64,000 nucleotides of DNA from Bryobacteraceae bacterium (GTDB taxonomy: Bacteria; Acidobacteriota; Terriglobia; Bryobacterales; Bryobacteraceae): positions 62,001 to 126,000 of the forward strand of contig JAHCHE010000015.1 of assembly GCA_026129905.1 (NCBI GenBank). The letters run 5' to 3'. Position 1 is the stretch's first letter, and each line of letters opens with the position of its first letter. Shown here piece after piece: positions 36,103 through 45,421 of the stretch. Both the position numbers and the translations under genes were made by a program. The notes under the pieces are model-generated. The model did not search any database. It was not told the origin of the DNA and saw only the letters and a program-made list of their open reading frames with translations.

Positions 36103-37233
36103 TCAGCTTGCTTTCCTGCGGAGTTCGCTGCGGCCTGGCTGTAGACCGTCTGCAATCAGCCCTAGGACGCAGAGTTCGTCGGTGCTCAGTCCTGAGGGCT
36201 TGGCTCCCGGCGCGGCGGCGATCGCTCGGCGGTGGTCCAGCGCCGGGAGCAGAATGCCCTCGGCGTAGGCGTCCAGCACCACCGGGTGCACGTAGTACTT
36301 GCGGCAGGTGGCCGGCCGGTTCCCCAGGCGTTGGGCGACGCTCTTGACGGCCAGAACGATATTCTTACTGGCCGCCGCGGCGGACCGGCAGACGCCGCAC
36401 TCGGCCAGCGTCCTCGCCGCAAGCAGCGTCCCCGCCCACGTGCGGAAGTCCTTCGCCGTGAAATCGTCTCCGCTGATCTCGCGGAGATAGTCGTTGACGT
36501 CGCCTGAGTCGATGTCGCAGCAGCCTCCCTCTTCGTCGATGTACTGTAGCAAACGGTAGCCCGGAAGTTCCCGGCAACGCTTGACGATTCGCGCCAGCCG
36601 CGCATCGTGAAGCTCGAGCCGGTGCTCCTGGCCGCTCTTACCCTTGAACCGGAAGCTGAGGCGCCGGCCCTCGATTTCCACGTGCCGGTCGCGCAGCGTT
36701 GTGAGCCCGAAGGAATTGTTGTCCTTGGCGTACTCGTCGTTGCCGACGCGCGCCAACGTGGTTTCCAGCAGCCGCACCACGGTGGCGAGTACTTTCTCCT
36801 TCGGCAAGCCGGGCCTTCCGAGATCCTGTTCGACGCGCCGGCGGATCGCCGGGAGGGCGGCCGCGAATGCCGCCATCCGGCCGAACTTGGTCGCGTCGCG
36901 CACCTCCCGATAGCGCGCATGGTACCGGTACTGTTTCCTTCCCCGCGCGTCGCGGCCGACGGCCTGAAGATGCCCTCTCGGTGCGGGACAGATCCACACA
37001 TCGGTCCAGGCGGGCGGGATCGCGAGCGCCCGAATCCGACGCAACTCGTCCCGGTCCCGGATCGCCCGGCCGTCCGGACCGATATACGCAAAGCCCTTGC
37101 CGGACCGCTTTCGGCGGATGCCGGGGCTGGAGTCCGAGACGTGCCGGAGGCCGGCCTGTTTCGCGGAATCGACCGGGTCCACGGGCAGCTTCGCCAATCC
37201 GGCAAGCGGCGGCGGGGCGCGGCGAGCGATCAC
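36103..37233 (-). CDS. DNA topoisomerase IB (poxvirus-like)
   Basis: A type IB topoisomerase of 376 residues, which relaxes supercoils by nicking one strand through a 3'-phosphotyrosine. Recognisable are GFAYIGPDGRAIRDRDELRR and IPPAWTDVWICP of the N-terminal domain, then DNNSFGLTTLRDRHVEIEGR and RFKGKSGQEHRL (catalytic Arg/Lys), DFRTWAGTLLAARTL (Arg region) and TCRKYYVHPVVLDAY with the active tyrosine near residue 320. Length and motifs fit the family. Nine bases separate it from the convergent GntR gene. Confidence 0.92.
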   Translation of the reverse strand: MIARRAPPPLAGLAKLPVDPVDSAKQAGLRHVSDSSPGIRRKRSGKGFAYIGPDGRAIRDRDELRRIRALAIPPAWTDVWICPAPRGHLQAVGRDARGRKQYRYHARYREVRDATKFGRMAAFAAALPAIRRRVEQDLGRPGLPKEKVLATVVRLLETTLARVGNDEYAKDNNSFGLTTLRDRHVEIEGRRLSFRFKGKSGQEHRLELHDARLARIVKRCRELPGYRLLQYIDEEGGCCDIDSGDVNDYLREISGDDFTAKDFRTWAGTLLAARTLAECGVCRSAAAASKNIVLAVKSVAQRLGNRPATCRKYYVHPVVLDAYAEGILLPALDHRRAIAAAPGAKPSGLSTDELCVLGLIADGLQPGRSELRRKAS

Positions 37234-37300
37234 ATCTTATAGACATCTTTGCCGCTGCCTTCGCTACGGAGAACGGCGGCAGGGCTGCTAGACTGGTTGA

Positions 37301-39160
37301 TTGGTGGAGGAGGAAGTACAGGGAAAGCTGTATGACTGGCGGTTGATCCGCCGGCTCATGCGCTACATGAAGCCCTACTGGAGGATAGCGGCGATTTCTC
37401 TCCTCCTCGTCCTGGTGCATTCCGCTTTTCAGGTGGTCGCGCCGCTGTTGACCAAGACCGCCGTCGACCGCTATCTGGTTCCCGCCAAGCACGCGAAGCA
37501 GATTTTTCCCGAAGGCTTCCTCTCCGACGATCCCATGCGCGGTCTGGCCCAGCTTGGGGCGATCTACATGGTGGTGATCGTCGCCACCCTCCTGATCCAG
37601 TACGTTCAGTCTTACATGATGCAGTGGACGGGCCAGCGGGCGATGTTCGACCTCCGCCGCGACTTGATGGCCTGTCTGCAGAAGCTCGACATTGCATACT
37701 ACGACCGTAACCCCGCCGGTCGCCTGGTTACCCGAGTCACCACCGACGTCGACGTTCTGAACGAGCTGTTCGCCACCGGCCTGGTCACGGCCATTGCGGA
37801 CATCCTGCTGCTGTCGTTCGTCCTGATCGCCATGTTTCAGTTGAGTCCGCCGCTGACTCTGCTGTTGATCGCTGGAGCGCCGGTGGTGATTGCCATTACC
37901 TTTGTTTTCCGCCGTCGCGCCACCGAAAGCTACCGCCGGATCCGCGTGGCCATCGCGCGCATCAACGCCTACATCCAGGAGCGGGTCGGCGGCATCAGCG
38001 TCGTGCAACTGTTCAATCGCGAAGCCAGGACCCACGAAGAGTTCACCGGCATCAACCGGACGCACATGGTGGCCTATAAGGATTCCATCATGGCCTACGG
38101 CTGGTTCTACCCGTTGGTGGAATTCACCGGAATGATCGCCGTCGCCGGACTCCTCGTCTACGGCGGCTACCAGATCCATCAGGGGCGCATGTCGCTGGGA
38201 ATCCTGCTCGCCTTTTTCCAATACGGCATGCGCTTTTTCCGCCCCGTGCAGGACCTGAGTGAAAAGTATAACGTCCTGCAATCGGCGATGGCCGCCTCCG
38301 AACGGATTTTTCAGCTTCTGGATACCGAGGTCCGCGTCCGGCCGCCGGAGAATCCCAAGCCTTTCCCCGAACAACCCGGCGCCATCGAGTTCGACCAGGT
38401 TTCCTTCGCCTACAAGGACGACGACTGGGTGTTGCGCGACATCGGCTTCCGCATCGAACCCGGCGAGACGATCGCCATCGTCGGTCACACCGGAGCCGGT
38501 AAAACGACGCTGATCAACCTCCTGCTTCGCTTCTATGACGCCCGCCAGGGCGTCGTGCGCATCGGCGGCATCGACGTGCGGGAGTTCGATCCCACCGATC
38601 TAAGGCGGCATTTCGGCGTCGTGCTCCAGGATCCGCACTTGTTCACCGGCACCATCGAAGACAACATTCGCCTCGGCACCCCCTGGATCGACAACGACGA
38701 CCTGATCTCCGCCGCCGAACAGGTGAATCTGCTCGAGTACATCCGCTCCCTTCCGGAGGGCTTCTCACACCCCGTTCGCGAGCGTGGCAGCGGGCTCTCC
38801 ACGGGCCAGAAACAACTGATCAGCTTTGCCCGCGCCCTGGCCCATAATCCTCGTTTCCTGATCCTCGACGAGGCGACTTCGAGCGTCGATACCGACACCG
38901 AATACCGCGTGCGCCAGGCGCTCAGCAACCTCGTCGAAGGCCGTACCTCGATCATCATCGCCCACCGTCTTTCCACCATCCAGAGCGCCCACCGCATCTT
39001 TGTCATGCACAAAGGCCATCTCCGCGAGGTGGGCACGCACCAGCAACTGCTCGCCACGCGCGGCATCTACTGGAAGCTCTACCAGCTCCAGTATAAGGAC
39101 CAGGAGATTCGCCAGGCCCGCGAACTGGCCGAGTCCCGCCCGCTGGCCAGCGGCGAATAG
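37301..39160 (+). CDS. ABC transporter, fused permease and ATPase (MsbA/LmrA type)
   Basis: An ABC half-transporter of 619 residues working as a homodimer or with a partner. Six membrane helices occupy about 25-330. The ATPase carries Walker A GHTGAGKTTLINLLL, the Q-loop VVLQDPHLF, the signature LSTGQKQLISFARAL and Walker B RFLILDEATSSVDTDT followed by the switch HRLSTIQ. The type exports lipids, drugs or peptides. The start is TTG at 37301 or the GTG at 37304. The following gene is the type III PKS, 155 bases later, so the exporter might carry its product; that is inference from position only. Confidence 0.93.
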   Translation: MVEEEVQGKLYDWRLIRRLMRYMKPYWRIAAISLLLVLVHSAFQVVAPLLTKTAVDRYLVPAKHAKQIFPEGFLSDDPMRGLAQLGAIYMVVIVATLLIQYVQSYMMQWTGQRAMFDLRRDLMACLQKLDIAYYDRNPAGRLVTRVTTDVDVLNELFATGLVTAIADILLLSFVLIAMFQLSPPLTLLLIAGAPVVIAITFVFRRRATESYRRIRVAIARINAYIQERVGGISVVQLFNREARTHEEFTGINRTHMVAYKDSIMAYGWFYPLVEFTGMIAVAGLLVYGGYQIHQGRMSLGILLAFFQYGMRFFRPVQDLSEKYNVLQSAMAASERIFQLLDTEVRVRPPENPKPFPEQPGAIEFDQVSFAYKDDDWVLRDIGFRIEPGETIAIVGHTGAGKTTLINLLLRFYDARQGVVRIGGIDVREFDPTDLRRHFGVVLQDPHLFTGTIEDNIRLGTPWIDNDDLISAAEQVNLLEYIRSLPEGFSHPVRERGSGLSTGQKQLISFARALAHNPRFLILDEATSSVDTDTEYRVRQALSNLVEGRTSIIIAHRLSTIQSAHRIFVMHKGHLREVGTHQQLLATRGIYWKLYQLQYKDQEIRQARELAESRPLASGE

Positions 39161-39315
39161 TCCGCCCGCGCCGCGATTCGGAACTTCCTCTCGCGCCCGC
39201 GGTTGTTGGGGCGACACGCCCGTGCCCCCGGAAGCGCTACTGTAGAAAGGAACAGACCGGCGCGAAGCGCGACGTTCGTCTCGCATGACGGTCGCCCGGA
39301 GGAGGGAAACGGGGC

Positions 39316-40404
39316 ATGTCAACCCAGCCGCAGTCGGCAGACTGCGCCCAGCCGGTTATCGCCGCTACCGCGATCGCGGCGCCCGAGCACGCCGTCACCC
39401 GCGAGGACGCCAGACAGTGGCTCCAACGCGTCTTCGCCATCGATGAGAACCGCGCCCGCGCCATGCTGGGCGTCATCGACAACTCGCGCATTCAGCGCCG
39501 CTTCTTCGTACATCCGCTGGAGCGCATTATCCGCCGGCGGCCATTGTCGGAGATCGTCGAGCAGTACAAGGAGCACTCCGTCCGGCTGGGACTCCGCGTC
39601 GCCGCCGACTGCCTCGCCAGGGCCGGCATGACCGCCGCTGACATCGACATGATCGTTACCGTGTCGTGCACCGGATTCATGATTCCGTCGCTCGACGCCT
39701 ACCTGATCAACCAGCTCGGCTTGCGGTCCGATGTCCGGCGGCTCCCCATCACCGAACTCGGATGCGCCGCCGGCGCGTGCGCCCTGTCTCACGCCGGGGA
39801 TTTCGTCGCCGCCTTTCCAGGCGCCAGCGTCCTGGTGGTTTCCGTTGAGCTGTCGAGCCTCTCGCTCCAGCGAGCCGACCTGTCGCAGGCGAACCTCATC
39901 TCCAGCATCCTGTTCGGAGACGGGGCCGCGGCCGCCATCGTAACCGGACGTCCCTGCGCCGGCCCCCGCATCGCTGCGACAGAAAGCTACTTCTTTCCGG
40001 ACTCGCTGGACGCCATGGGGTTCGATCTCAAAGACACCGGGTTCCATATCGTCCTCTCGCGCGACGTGCCTCAGATGATCCAGTCGCGGATCAGGGGCGT
40101 CTTAGACGGCTTCCTTCGGCGCAACAGCGTTTGTCCCAGCCGCCTGTCCTTCTTCGCTCTTCACCCCGGCGGACAGAAACTGCTCTCCTACATGGAACAG
40201 GAGTTGGGCCTCGGTCCGGACGACACCGCCAGTTCCTGGCGCGTATTGAGCGATTTTGGCAATCTGTCCAGCGCCTCCGTGCTGTTTGTATTGGACGACC
40301 TGCTCTCAACCCGGCGTTTCGACTCCGGCGAGTACGGCCTGATGGCCGCCTTCGGCCCGGGGTTCTCCGCCGAAATGCTCCTGCTGCGGTGGGCGGAAGC
40401 GTGA
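39316..40404 (+). CDS. type III polyketide synthase (chalcone/alkylresorcinol synthase-like)
   Basis: A complete type III PKS of 362 residues, which extends a CoA-bound starter with malonyl-CoA and cyclises it. The catalytic triad is visible: Cys150 in ELGCAAGACAL, His283 in ALHPGGQKLL and Asn316 in FGNLSSASV. The VSCTGFMIPSLDAYL and FGDGAAAAIV segments are further family marks. Bacterial members with flavoprotein and ICMT-type genes next to them, such as srsA of Streptomyces or bpsA of Bacillus, make long-chain alkylresorcinols or alkylpyrones. The ATG has GGAGGAGGG upstream. First gene of a three-gene operon. Confidence 0.94.
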   Translation: MSTQPQSADCAQPVIAATAIAAPEHAVTREDARQWLQRVFAIDENRARAMLGVIDNSRIQRRFFVHPLERIIRRRPLSEIVEQYKEHSVRLGLRVAADCLARAGMTAADIDMIVTVSCTGFMIPSLDAYLINQLGLRSDVRRLPITELGCAAGACALSHAGDFVAAFPGASVLVVSVELSSLSLQRADLSQANLISSILFGDGAAAAIVTGRPCAGPRIAATESYFFPDSLDAMGFDLKDTGFHIVLSRDVPQMIQSRIRGVLDGFLRRNSVCPSRLSFFALHPGGQKLLSYMEQELGLGPDDTASSWRVLSDFGNLSSASVLFVLDDLLSTRRFDSGEYGLMAAFGPGFSAEMLLLRWAEA

Positions 40405-40411
40405 TCGGCGC

Positions 40412-41515
40412 ATGGCGGACGTCCTCATAGCGGGCGGCGGTATCGCCGGGGCCGCGCTGGCTGTGCTGCTGGGGCGGCAGGGCCTGAGCGTCGAGCTCTA
40501 TGAGCGCTCGCGATTCCCTCGGGATAAGACCTGCGGCGAAGGCCTGATGCCCGCCGGAGTCGAGGTTCTCGACCGCCTGGGGCTGCGGCAACAGGCCGGA
40601 GGCGCTTGCTTCTACGGCATCTGCTATCATTTCGGCTCGCGTCGCGCGGAAGGCCGTTTTCCGAATGGGAGCGGCCTGGGCCAACGGCGGACCATCCTCG
40701 ACAAGACTTTGTTCGACGAGGCGGCGAGGACGCCCGGCGTGACGGCGCAGCCCGGCGTGCGCGTCGACCGCCCGCTGGTCCAGCGCGGGCGCGTCGTCGG
40801 CCTGGTCGTGGAAGGACGGCCCCGCTTTGCCCGGCTGACCGTTGCCGCCGACGGCGTCCGCTCGCCAGTGAGGCGCGCTCTCGGGCTCGATCTACCCCCT
40901 TCGCGTAGCCGGATCGGCATGCGGGCGCACTTTCGGCTGCGCGAAGACCGCTGCCTCCGGCCTTGGGTCGAAGTGTTCTCCTGTCCGGGCTATGAGCTGT
41001 ATCTGACACCGCTGCCGCACCGCGAACTGCTGGTGGCCGCTCTGGCTGACGCCGGCTCCGTTGCGCTGCCGGCGCGGCGGACCTTCTCGTGCTGGCTCCG
41101 GCAGCAACCCGTCGTGGCGGAGTTGCTGGAGGGCGCTCAACAGGTGAGCCCGCTCCAGGGCGTTGCGCCGCTTGGGGCCGGTTCGCGCCGCGGCGTTGTT
41201 CCGGGAGCCGCCCTCCTGGGCGACGCCGCCGGCTTCCTCGACCCCATCACCGGCGGCGGGATGGCCCAGGCTTTGATGACGGCCGAATTGCTCGCTCGCT
41301 CGATGCCGCGATGGCTTGACGCGGGCGACGAGTGGCTGTTTCGGTTCGAGCGGGATCGCCGGCGGATGCTGCGCCGCTACGAGTTCCTCACTGCCGCGCT
41401 GCTCTGGCTCTCCTATCGCCGGGGCCTTGCCGAACGGCTGCTTTCGTTGCTCCGGCTCGCTCCGGGCATCATGTCGCGGCTGCTAAGGCTTCTGGAAGGC
41501 CGGCCTCCGGGCTGA
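40412..41515 (+). CDS. FAD-dependent oxidoreductase / hydroxylase
   Basis: A flavoprotein of 367 residues of the FAD-binding monooxygenase/geranylgeranyl-reductase superfamily. The FAD-binding motif opens the protein (LIAGGGIAGAALAVLLGRQG), DKTCGEGLMPAGVEVLDRLG follows and GAALLGDAAGFLDPITGGGM is the second FAD motif. In the srs cluster of Streptomyces a flavoprotein hydroxylates the alkylresorcinol ring, and this gene starts eight bases after the type III PKS, so it probably modifies that product. A role as reductase cannot be excluded from sequence. Confidence 0.9.
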   Translation: MADVLIAGGGIAGAALAVLLGRQGLSVELYERSRFPRDKTCGEGLMPAGVEVLDRLGLRQQAGGACFYGICYHFGSRRAEGRFPNGSGLGQRRTILDKTLFDEAARTPGVTAQPGVRVDRPLVQRGRVVGLVVEGRPRFARLTVAADGVRSPVRRALGLDLPPSRSRIGMRAHFRLREDRCLRPWVEVFSCPGYELYLTPLPHRELLVAALADAGSVALPARRTFSCWLRQQPVVAELLEGAQQVSPLQGVAPLGAGSRRGVVPGAALLGDAAGFLDPITGGGMAQALMTAELLARSMPRWLDAGDEWLFRFERDRRRMLRRYEFLTAALLWLSYRRGLAERLLSLLRLAPGIMSRLLRLLEGRPPG

Positions 41516-41522
41516 AGCTCCC

Positions 41523-42101
41523 ATGTTTACGCTCCTGATCGCTCTCCTGTCCCTCCAGCGGGTCGTTGAATTGGCGATTTGCCGTCGCAACCGGGCGAAG
41601 CTGCGCGCGCGCGGTGGCATCGAGTATGGCCAGGGACACTATCCGGCGATGGTGGCCATCCACGTCGGCTTCTACGCCTCGCTGATCCTGGAATACCATT
41701 TCGTCTCCAGGGGCTGGGATCCGTTCTGGCCCTTCTGGCTCGCCGTGCTCGTCGGCGCCGAACTTCTGCGCGTGTGGGTCATGGCGAGCCTGGGCCCCTA
41801 TTGGAGCACGCGCATCGTCCTCGTACCGGGCGCCAGGCTGGTCGCAACCGGTCCCTACCGCTTCATCCGCCACCCGAACTATATCGTGGTCACGCTCGAA
41901 CTGCTCTCGATACCGATGATGTGCGGCGCCTATGTCACCGCGGTCGTCTTCTCCGCGCTGAACCTGCTGATTCTCCGGGTCCGCATCCGGGAAGAGGAAA
42001 AAGCTCTCGCGGCGAACGCGCCTTCGTTCATCCGGCATCCTCTGCCGCGCTTTGTTCCACGTTTCCCCTCGCTCTCCTCTTCGCCGCGCCGCCGCCAATA
42101 G
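41523..42101 (+). CDS. isoprenylcysteine carboxyl methyltransferase (ICMT) family protein
   Basis: A membrane methyltransferase of 192 residues with three to four helices and the C-terminal signature GPYRFIRHPNYIVVTLELLS followed by RVRIREEEKAL, the SAM-binding region of the ICMT family. Members next to type III PKSs (SrsB, BpsB) O-methylate alkylresorcinols or alkylpyrones. It starts seven bases after the flavoprotein stop, which completes the operon PKS-hydroxylase-methyltransferase. The final product is probably a methylated phenolic lipid or quinone; the chain length and ring type are unknown. Confidence 0.88.
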   Translation: MFTLLIALLSLQRVVELAICRRNRAKLRARGGIEYGQGHYPAMVAIHVGFYASLILEYHFVSRGWDPFWPFWLAVLVGAELLRVWVMASLGPYWSTRIVLVPGARLVATGPYRFIRHPNYIVVTLELLSIPMMCGAYVTAVVFSALNLLILRVRIREEEKALAANAPSFIRHPLPRFVPRFPSLSSSPRRRQ

Positions 42102-42197
42102 CTCGATAATTCCGGTTACGCCGCCCGGCCTTGGTGCGATAATTACCAATGCGGTGCGCGGCGAGGTGGAGGCGCGTTCCGCCAGGAGGAATTACCA

Positions 42198-42542
42198 GTG
42201 AGTGTCACTCTGAAAACAAGGGAAACGGATGGCGTCGCCATCCTGCAAGCTTCGGGCCGCGTGACGCTCGGAGAAGCCACCGGCCAGGTCCGCGAGGCGG
42301 TGCGAAACATCGTCGCCCAAGGCCATCGTAAGGTCGTCCTGAATCTCCAGAACGTCAGCTATATGGACAGCGCCGGCTTGGGCGAAGTGATCAGCGCATA
42401 TACTACGATGAGAAACCAGGGCGGCGACATGAAGCTCGTCGGGGTAACCGGACGGGCGCTCGATCTCCTCCAGGTGACGCGGCTGACCACGCTCTTTGAG
42501 TTTTTTGACAACGAAACAGCCGCCGTCGCCAGTTTCCGCTAA
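42198..42542 (+). CDS. STAS-domain anti-sigma factor antagonist
   Basis: A single-domain STAS protein of 114 residues. The phosphorylated serine is expected at Ser58 in VSYMDSAGLGEVISAY, the family motif. Such proteins bind an anti-sigma kinase when unphosphorylated and release a sigma factor. The GTG start is supported by AGGAGGA seven bases upstream. The next gene, a PP2C phosphatase, begins 40 bases later and would remove the phosphate. No matching kinase gene is seen in the window. Confidence 0.92.
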   Translation: MSVTLKTRETDGVAILQASGRVTLGEATGQVREAVRNIVAQGHRKVVLNLQNVSYMDSAGLGEVISAYTTMRNQGGDMKLVGVTGRALDLLQVTRLTTLFEFFDNETAAVASFR

Positions 42543-42582
42543 TCGCTGCGCCGTCCCGCCGGGTTGGGCTGTCGCGACTGGC

Positions 42583-44247
42583 ATGAGCCACACATTGAGC
42601 GTTACGCTCCCCAACGGGAGCCACCGCACGATCCCGCTCTCGGGCGACCGTCTGTCGCTTGGACGCTCCAGCAGCAACGACCTGTCTTACCCCGAAGACT
42701 CCGGCCTCTCCCGCCACCATGTCGCGCTCGAAAAGGTGGGCGACGAGTGGTACGTTCGCGATCTCGGCAGTAAGAACGGGACCCTGCTGAACGACGAGCG
42801 ACTGGCCGAGCCGGCCCCGCTCAAGCCCGGCGATCGCATTAGCGCCAGCCGCGTTTCGATCGTTTTCGATGGCAGCGAACCCGCCGCCGGCGAAGCGACG
42901 GTGATCTTCAGTCTCGCCGACACCACCGAGAAGCTCCCCACCCACACCGTGACCCTTGGCGACCTTCTTCCCAAAACCGCCGGCGAGGGCCTCGAACCCA
43001 AGGCCTATCCCCCCAAGCAATGGACGGACCCGGTCACCGCCCTCGTGCGCGCCGGCAGGGAACTGGTCGCTCGCAAACCTATCTCCGTCCTCTTTCACGA
43101 CATTCTCGATCTGTGCCTCGAAGCCGTCGGCGCCACCCGCGGCGTGATGCTCGTCCTCGAGGACAAGGACGACCCCGAACTCACCGTCGCCGCCTCGCGT
43201 GGCGGCGAATTCCGCATCAGCACCGCGATTCGCGATCGCGTCCTGAACGAACGCTCCTCCCTGCTCATCGGCGACGTCATGTCCGACGAGGCCCTGCGTC
43301 TGCGGCAAAGCATCGTGCGGCAGGGCGTCCATTCCCTGATGGCGGCGCCGCTGCAAACCGACGAGCGCGTGATGGGGATCATCTACGTCGACTCGCCCGT
43401 GCTCTGGCGCCAGTTCACGGCCGACGATCTGAATCTGCTGACGATCATGGCCAATGTCGCCGCCCTCCGCATTGAACGCGAACGCCTTGCCGCCGCCGAC
43501 GAGGCGCGCCGCGTCTTGGAGAGCGAACTCGAGCGCGCGGCCGAGATCCAGCGGCAACTGCTCCCGCGCGAAGCGCCGGACGTGCCGGGCCTCGACCTGG
43601 CCGGCTACAACCGGCCCTGCCTCACCGTGGGCGGCGACTATTACGATTTCATGCAGCGTCCCGACGGTCGCGTCGTAGTGGCGCTCGGCGACGTGGCGGG
43701 CAAAGGGATGTCGGCGGCGCTGCTGATGGTGAATCTCCAGGTGCGCGTACAGATGCTGGCGGAGCATCCGGCCACTCCCGCCGCCATGGTGACCCAGCTC
43801 AACCGCGCCATGGCGGGCAGTTGTCCCGCCAATCGGTTTGTCACCTTCGTCCTGTGCCAGATCGATCCATTCAACTGGCAGCTAGCCTACTGCAACGCGG
43901 GCCACAATCCACCTTTTATGATCTCGAGCGACGGCCGGATTCGTAAGCTCGACGGCGGCGGGCTCGTCCTGGGCGTGTTCCCCGGCATCGCCTACGAGGA
44001 GCGGATCGAAGATTTCCAGCCGGGCGACATGGTCGCGCTATACAGCGATGGCGTCACCGAGGCGGTCAACCCGGACGGCGAGGAGTTTGGCGAGGACCGG
44101 TTCCTGGAAATCCTGCTCCGAAACCGGCATCGTTCCGCCGGCGAGGTGATGGAGGCGATCAACCGCTCGCTCGACGATTTCTGTGGCCCCGCCGCCTCCG
44201 TCGACGACATCACGCTCGTCATCGCCCGCCGGACCGGCGGCGCCTGA
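42583..44247 (+). CDS. FHA-GAF-PP2C (SpoIIE/RsbU-type) phosphatase
   Basis: A protein of 554 residues with three parts: an FHA domain (about 5-85, RLSLGRSSSNDLSYPE, SGLSRHHVALEKVG and LGSKNGTLLND), a GAF domain (about 140-290, LDLCLEAVGATRGVMLVLED), a short coiled linker (about 295-325) and a SpoIIE-type phosphatase (about 330-554, GGDYYDFMQRPDGRVVVALGD and DMVALYSDGVTEAVNP). It should dephosphorylate the STAS protein upstream in response to a phosphothreonine partner or small ligand. The frame is open to 42496, but the ATG at 42583 fits the FHA start. It overlaps the convergent glycosyltransferase gene by 29 bases. Confidence 0.92.
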   Translation: MSHTLSVTLPNGSHRTIPLSGDRLSLGRSSSNDLSYPEDSGLSRHHVALEKVGDEWYVRDLGSKNGTLLNDERLAEPAPLKPGDRISASRVSIVFDGSEPAAGEATVIFSLADTTEKLPTHTVTLGDLLPKTAGEGLEPKAYPPKQWTDPVTALVRAGRELVARKPISVLFHDILDLCLEAVGATRGVMLVLEDKDDPELTVAASRGGEFRISTAIRDRVLNERSSLLIGDVMSDEALRLRQSIVRQGVHSLMAAPLQTDERVMGIIYVDSPVLWRQFTADDLNLLTIMANVAALRIERERLAAADEARRVLESELERAAEIQRQLLPREAPDVPGLDLAGYNRPCLTVGGDYYDFMQRPDGRVVVALGDVAGKGMSAALLMVNLQVRVQMLAEHPATPAAMVTQLNRAMAGSCPANRFVTFVLCQIDPFNWQLAYCNAGHNPPFMISSDGRIRKLDGGGLVLGVFPGIAYEERIEDFQPGDMVALYSDGVTEAVNPDGEEFGEDRFLEILLRNRHRSAGEVMEAINRSLDDFCGPAASVDDITLVIARRTGGA

Positions 44248-45421
44248 CGGCGTCAATCGCCAGTTGAAACTCCCGGATGTACTGGGGCGTTACCGCGTCC
44301 AGCGTGCGCCAGGCAACCGTGCGCCGGCCTTCGGCCCCAAGTCGCTCCCTCAATCCGGCATCGTCCAGCGCGGTGAGCGTCTGTTGCGTCAGGTGCTCCA
44401 CGTCGCCCAACCGGAACAGCAAACCGTTGTCCCCGTCCCGGACCAGTTCCCGCGCCGGCGGTATATCGCTGGCGATCAGCGCCCGTTCGCAAGCCATCGC
44501 CTCGAGATATGTGCGCGCCATCCCTTCGGCCTCCGAGGCAATCAAGACGATGTCCGCAAGGTTCACCACGTCCGGCATCTGATCGTAATCCAGCAGACCC
44601 GGTAATCGAAGATTTCCGTGAACGCCCGCTTCCCGGCAGATCCGCTCGACGTCGTCCCGCAGCGCTCCGATGCCCGCCATCACGTACACGGCGTCGGGCC
44701 GCTTCCTCCATACCTGGACGGCCGACCGCGCCACATCGAGCGAGCGTTTTCGCGTGTTGATGTGGCCCGAAACCAGAATCACCGGACTGCCCGCCCGGAT
44801 TTCGAGCCGCTCGCGAACCCTTTCCGCCGGCGGCCGCCGCGCGAACGCCGTCATGTCGATCGCATTGGGAAGCGTGTTCACGTTCAAGCACCCGAGCCGC
44901 CGCAGCCCGTTCGTCATGTAATCGGAGACTGAGAGGATCCTCTCGAACCGCCGGAACCCGGCCACTACCACTTCCGCGTCGTCCCGCGGATAGTTGCCCT
45001 CCAGGATGTGACACGTGGGATTTCCGCGCGCTAGAAGTACCGCGGGCCAGCCGTGTTTGTCGGCGATGTCGGGCACGTGGCGGGCCAGTGTCTCGCGGCC
45101 CGCCACGATCAGGTCGGGAGCGAAGCTCGCCGCGAGTTCGTCCAGCGGTCGCGCAATCGCGTCTCGCTCGGCTTGCAGATACTCCGCCGGCGGCGGCCGG
45201 TGTGGCAGTGTCTCATAGAATGGCACGGGGTACCGCGCGACGCGCACCTGCGGATGCGCCGCCGCGTAACGGTCGCCCGGACCCAGGTCGTCCGCTACGA
45301 TAGGGGCCACAACGCAGACGGCGTGGCCCGCCTGTGCAAATGCCGCCGCCAGTTGTCCGCGGCTGATCGGTCCGCCGCCTGGCTGCGGCGGTATCGGCCC
45401 CACCATCAGAATGCGCATCAT
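44219..45421 (-). CDS. glycosyltransferase family 4
   Basis: A GT-B glycosyltransferase of 400 residues. The N-terminal glycine-rich acceptor region is MVGPIPPQPGGGPISRGQLA; the donor domain holds ILVSGHINTRKRSLDVARSA and the EX7E-type segment SEAEGMARTYLEAMACERA. It adds sugars from nucleotide donors to a surface glycan or lipid. The frame opens at 45451, but tandem ATG codons at 45421 and 45418 follow GGAGGAGAGG, so the start is there. The 3' end overlaps the convergent phosphatase gene. Confidence 0.88.
   Translation of the reverse strand: MMRILMVGPIPPQPGGGPISRGQLAAAFAQAGHAVCVVAPIVADDLGPGDRYAAAHPQVRVARYPVPFYETLPHRPPPAEYLQAERDAIARPLDELAASFAPDLIVAGRETLARHVPDIADKHGWPAVLLARGNPTCHILEGNYPRDDAEVVVAGFRRFERILSVSDYMTNGLRRLGCLNVNTLPNAIDMTAFARRPPAERVRERLEIRAGSPVILVSGHINTRKRSLDVARSAVQVWRKRPDAVYVMAGIGALRDDVERICREAGVHGNLRLPGLLDYDQMPDVVNLADIVLIASEAEGMARTYLEAMACERALIASDIPPARELVRDGDNGLLFRLGDVEHLTQQTLTALDDAGLRERLGAEGRRTVAWRTLDAVTPQYIREFQLAIDAVRRRRSGGR

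Noticed and set aside
36638-38488. 616-codon open frame on the minus strand
   Set aside because: It overlaps both the topoisomerase IB gene (wrong frame) and the ABC transporter (antisense); histidine- and aspartate-rich translation is a shadow.
39190-39315. GTTGTTGGGGCGACACGCCCGTGCCCCC as another copy of the GTGGGGC repeat family
   Set aside because: Only a few bases agree and no hairpin of the same form is seen.
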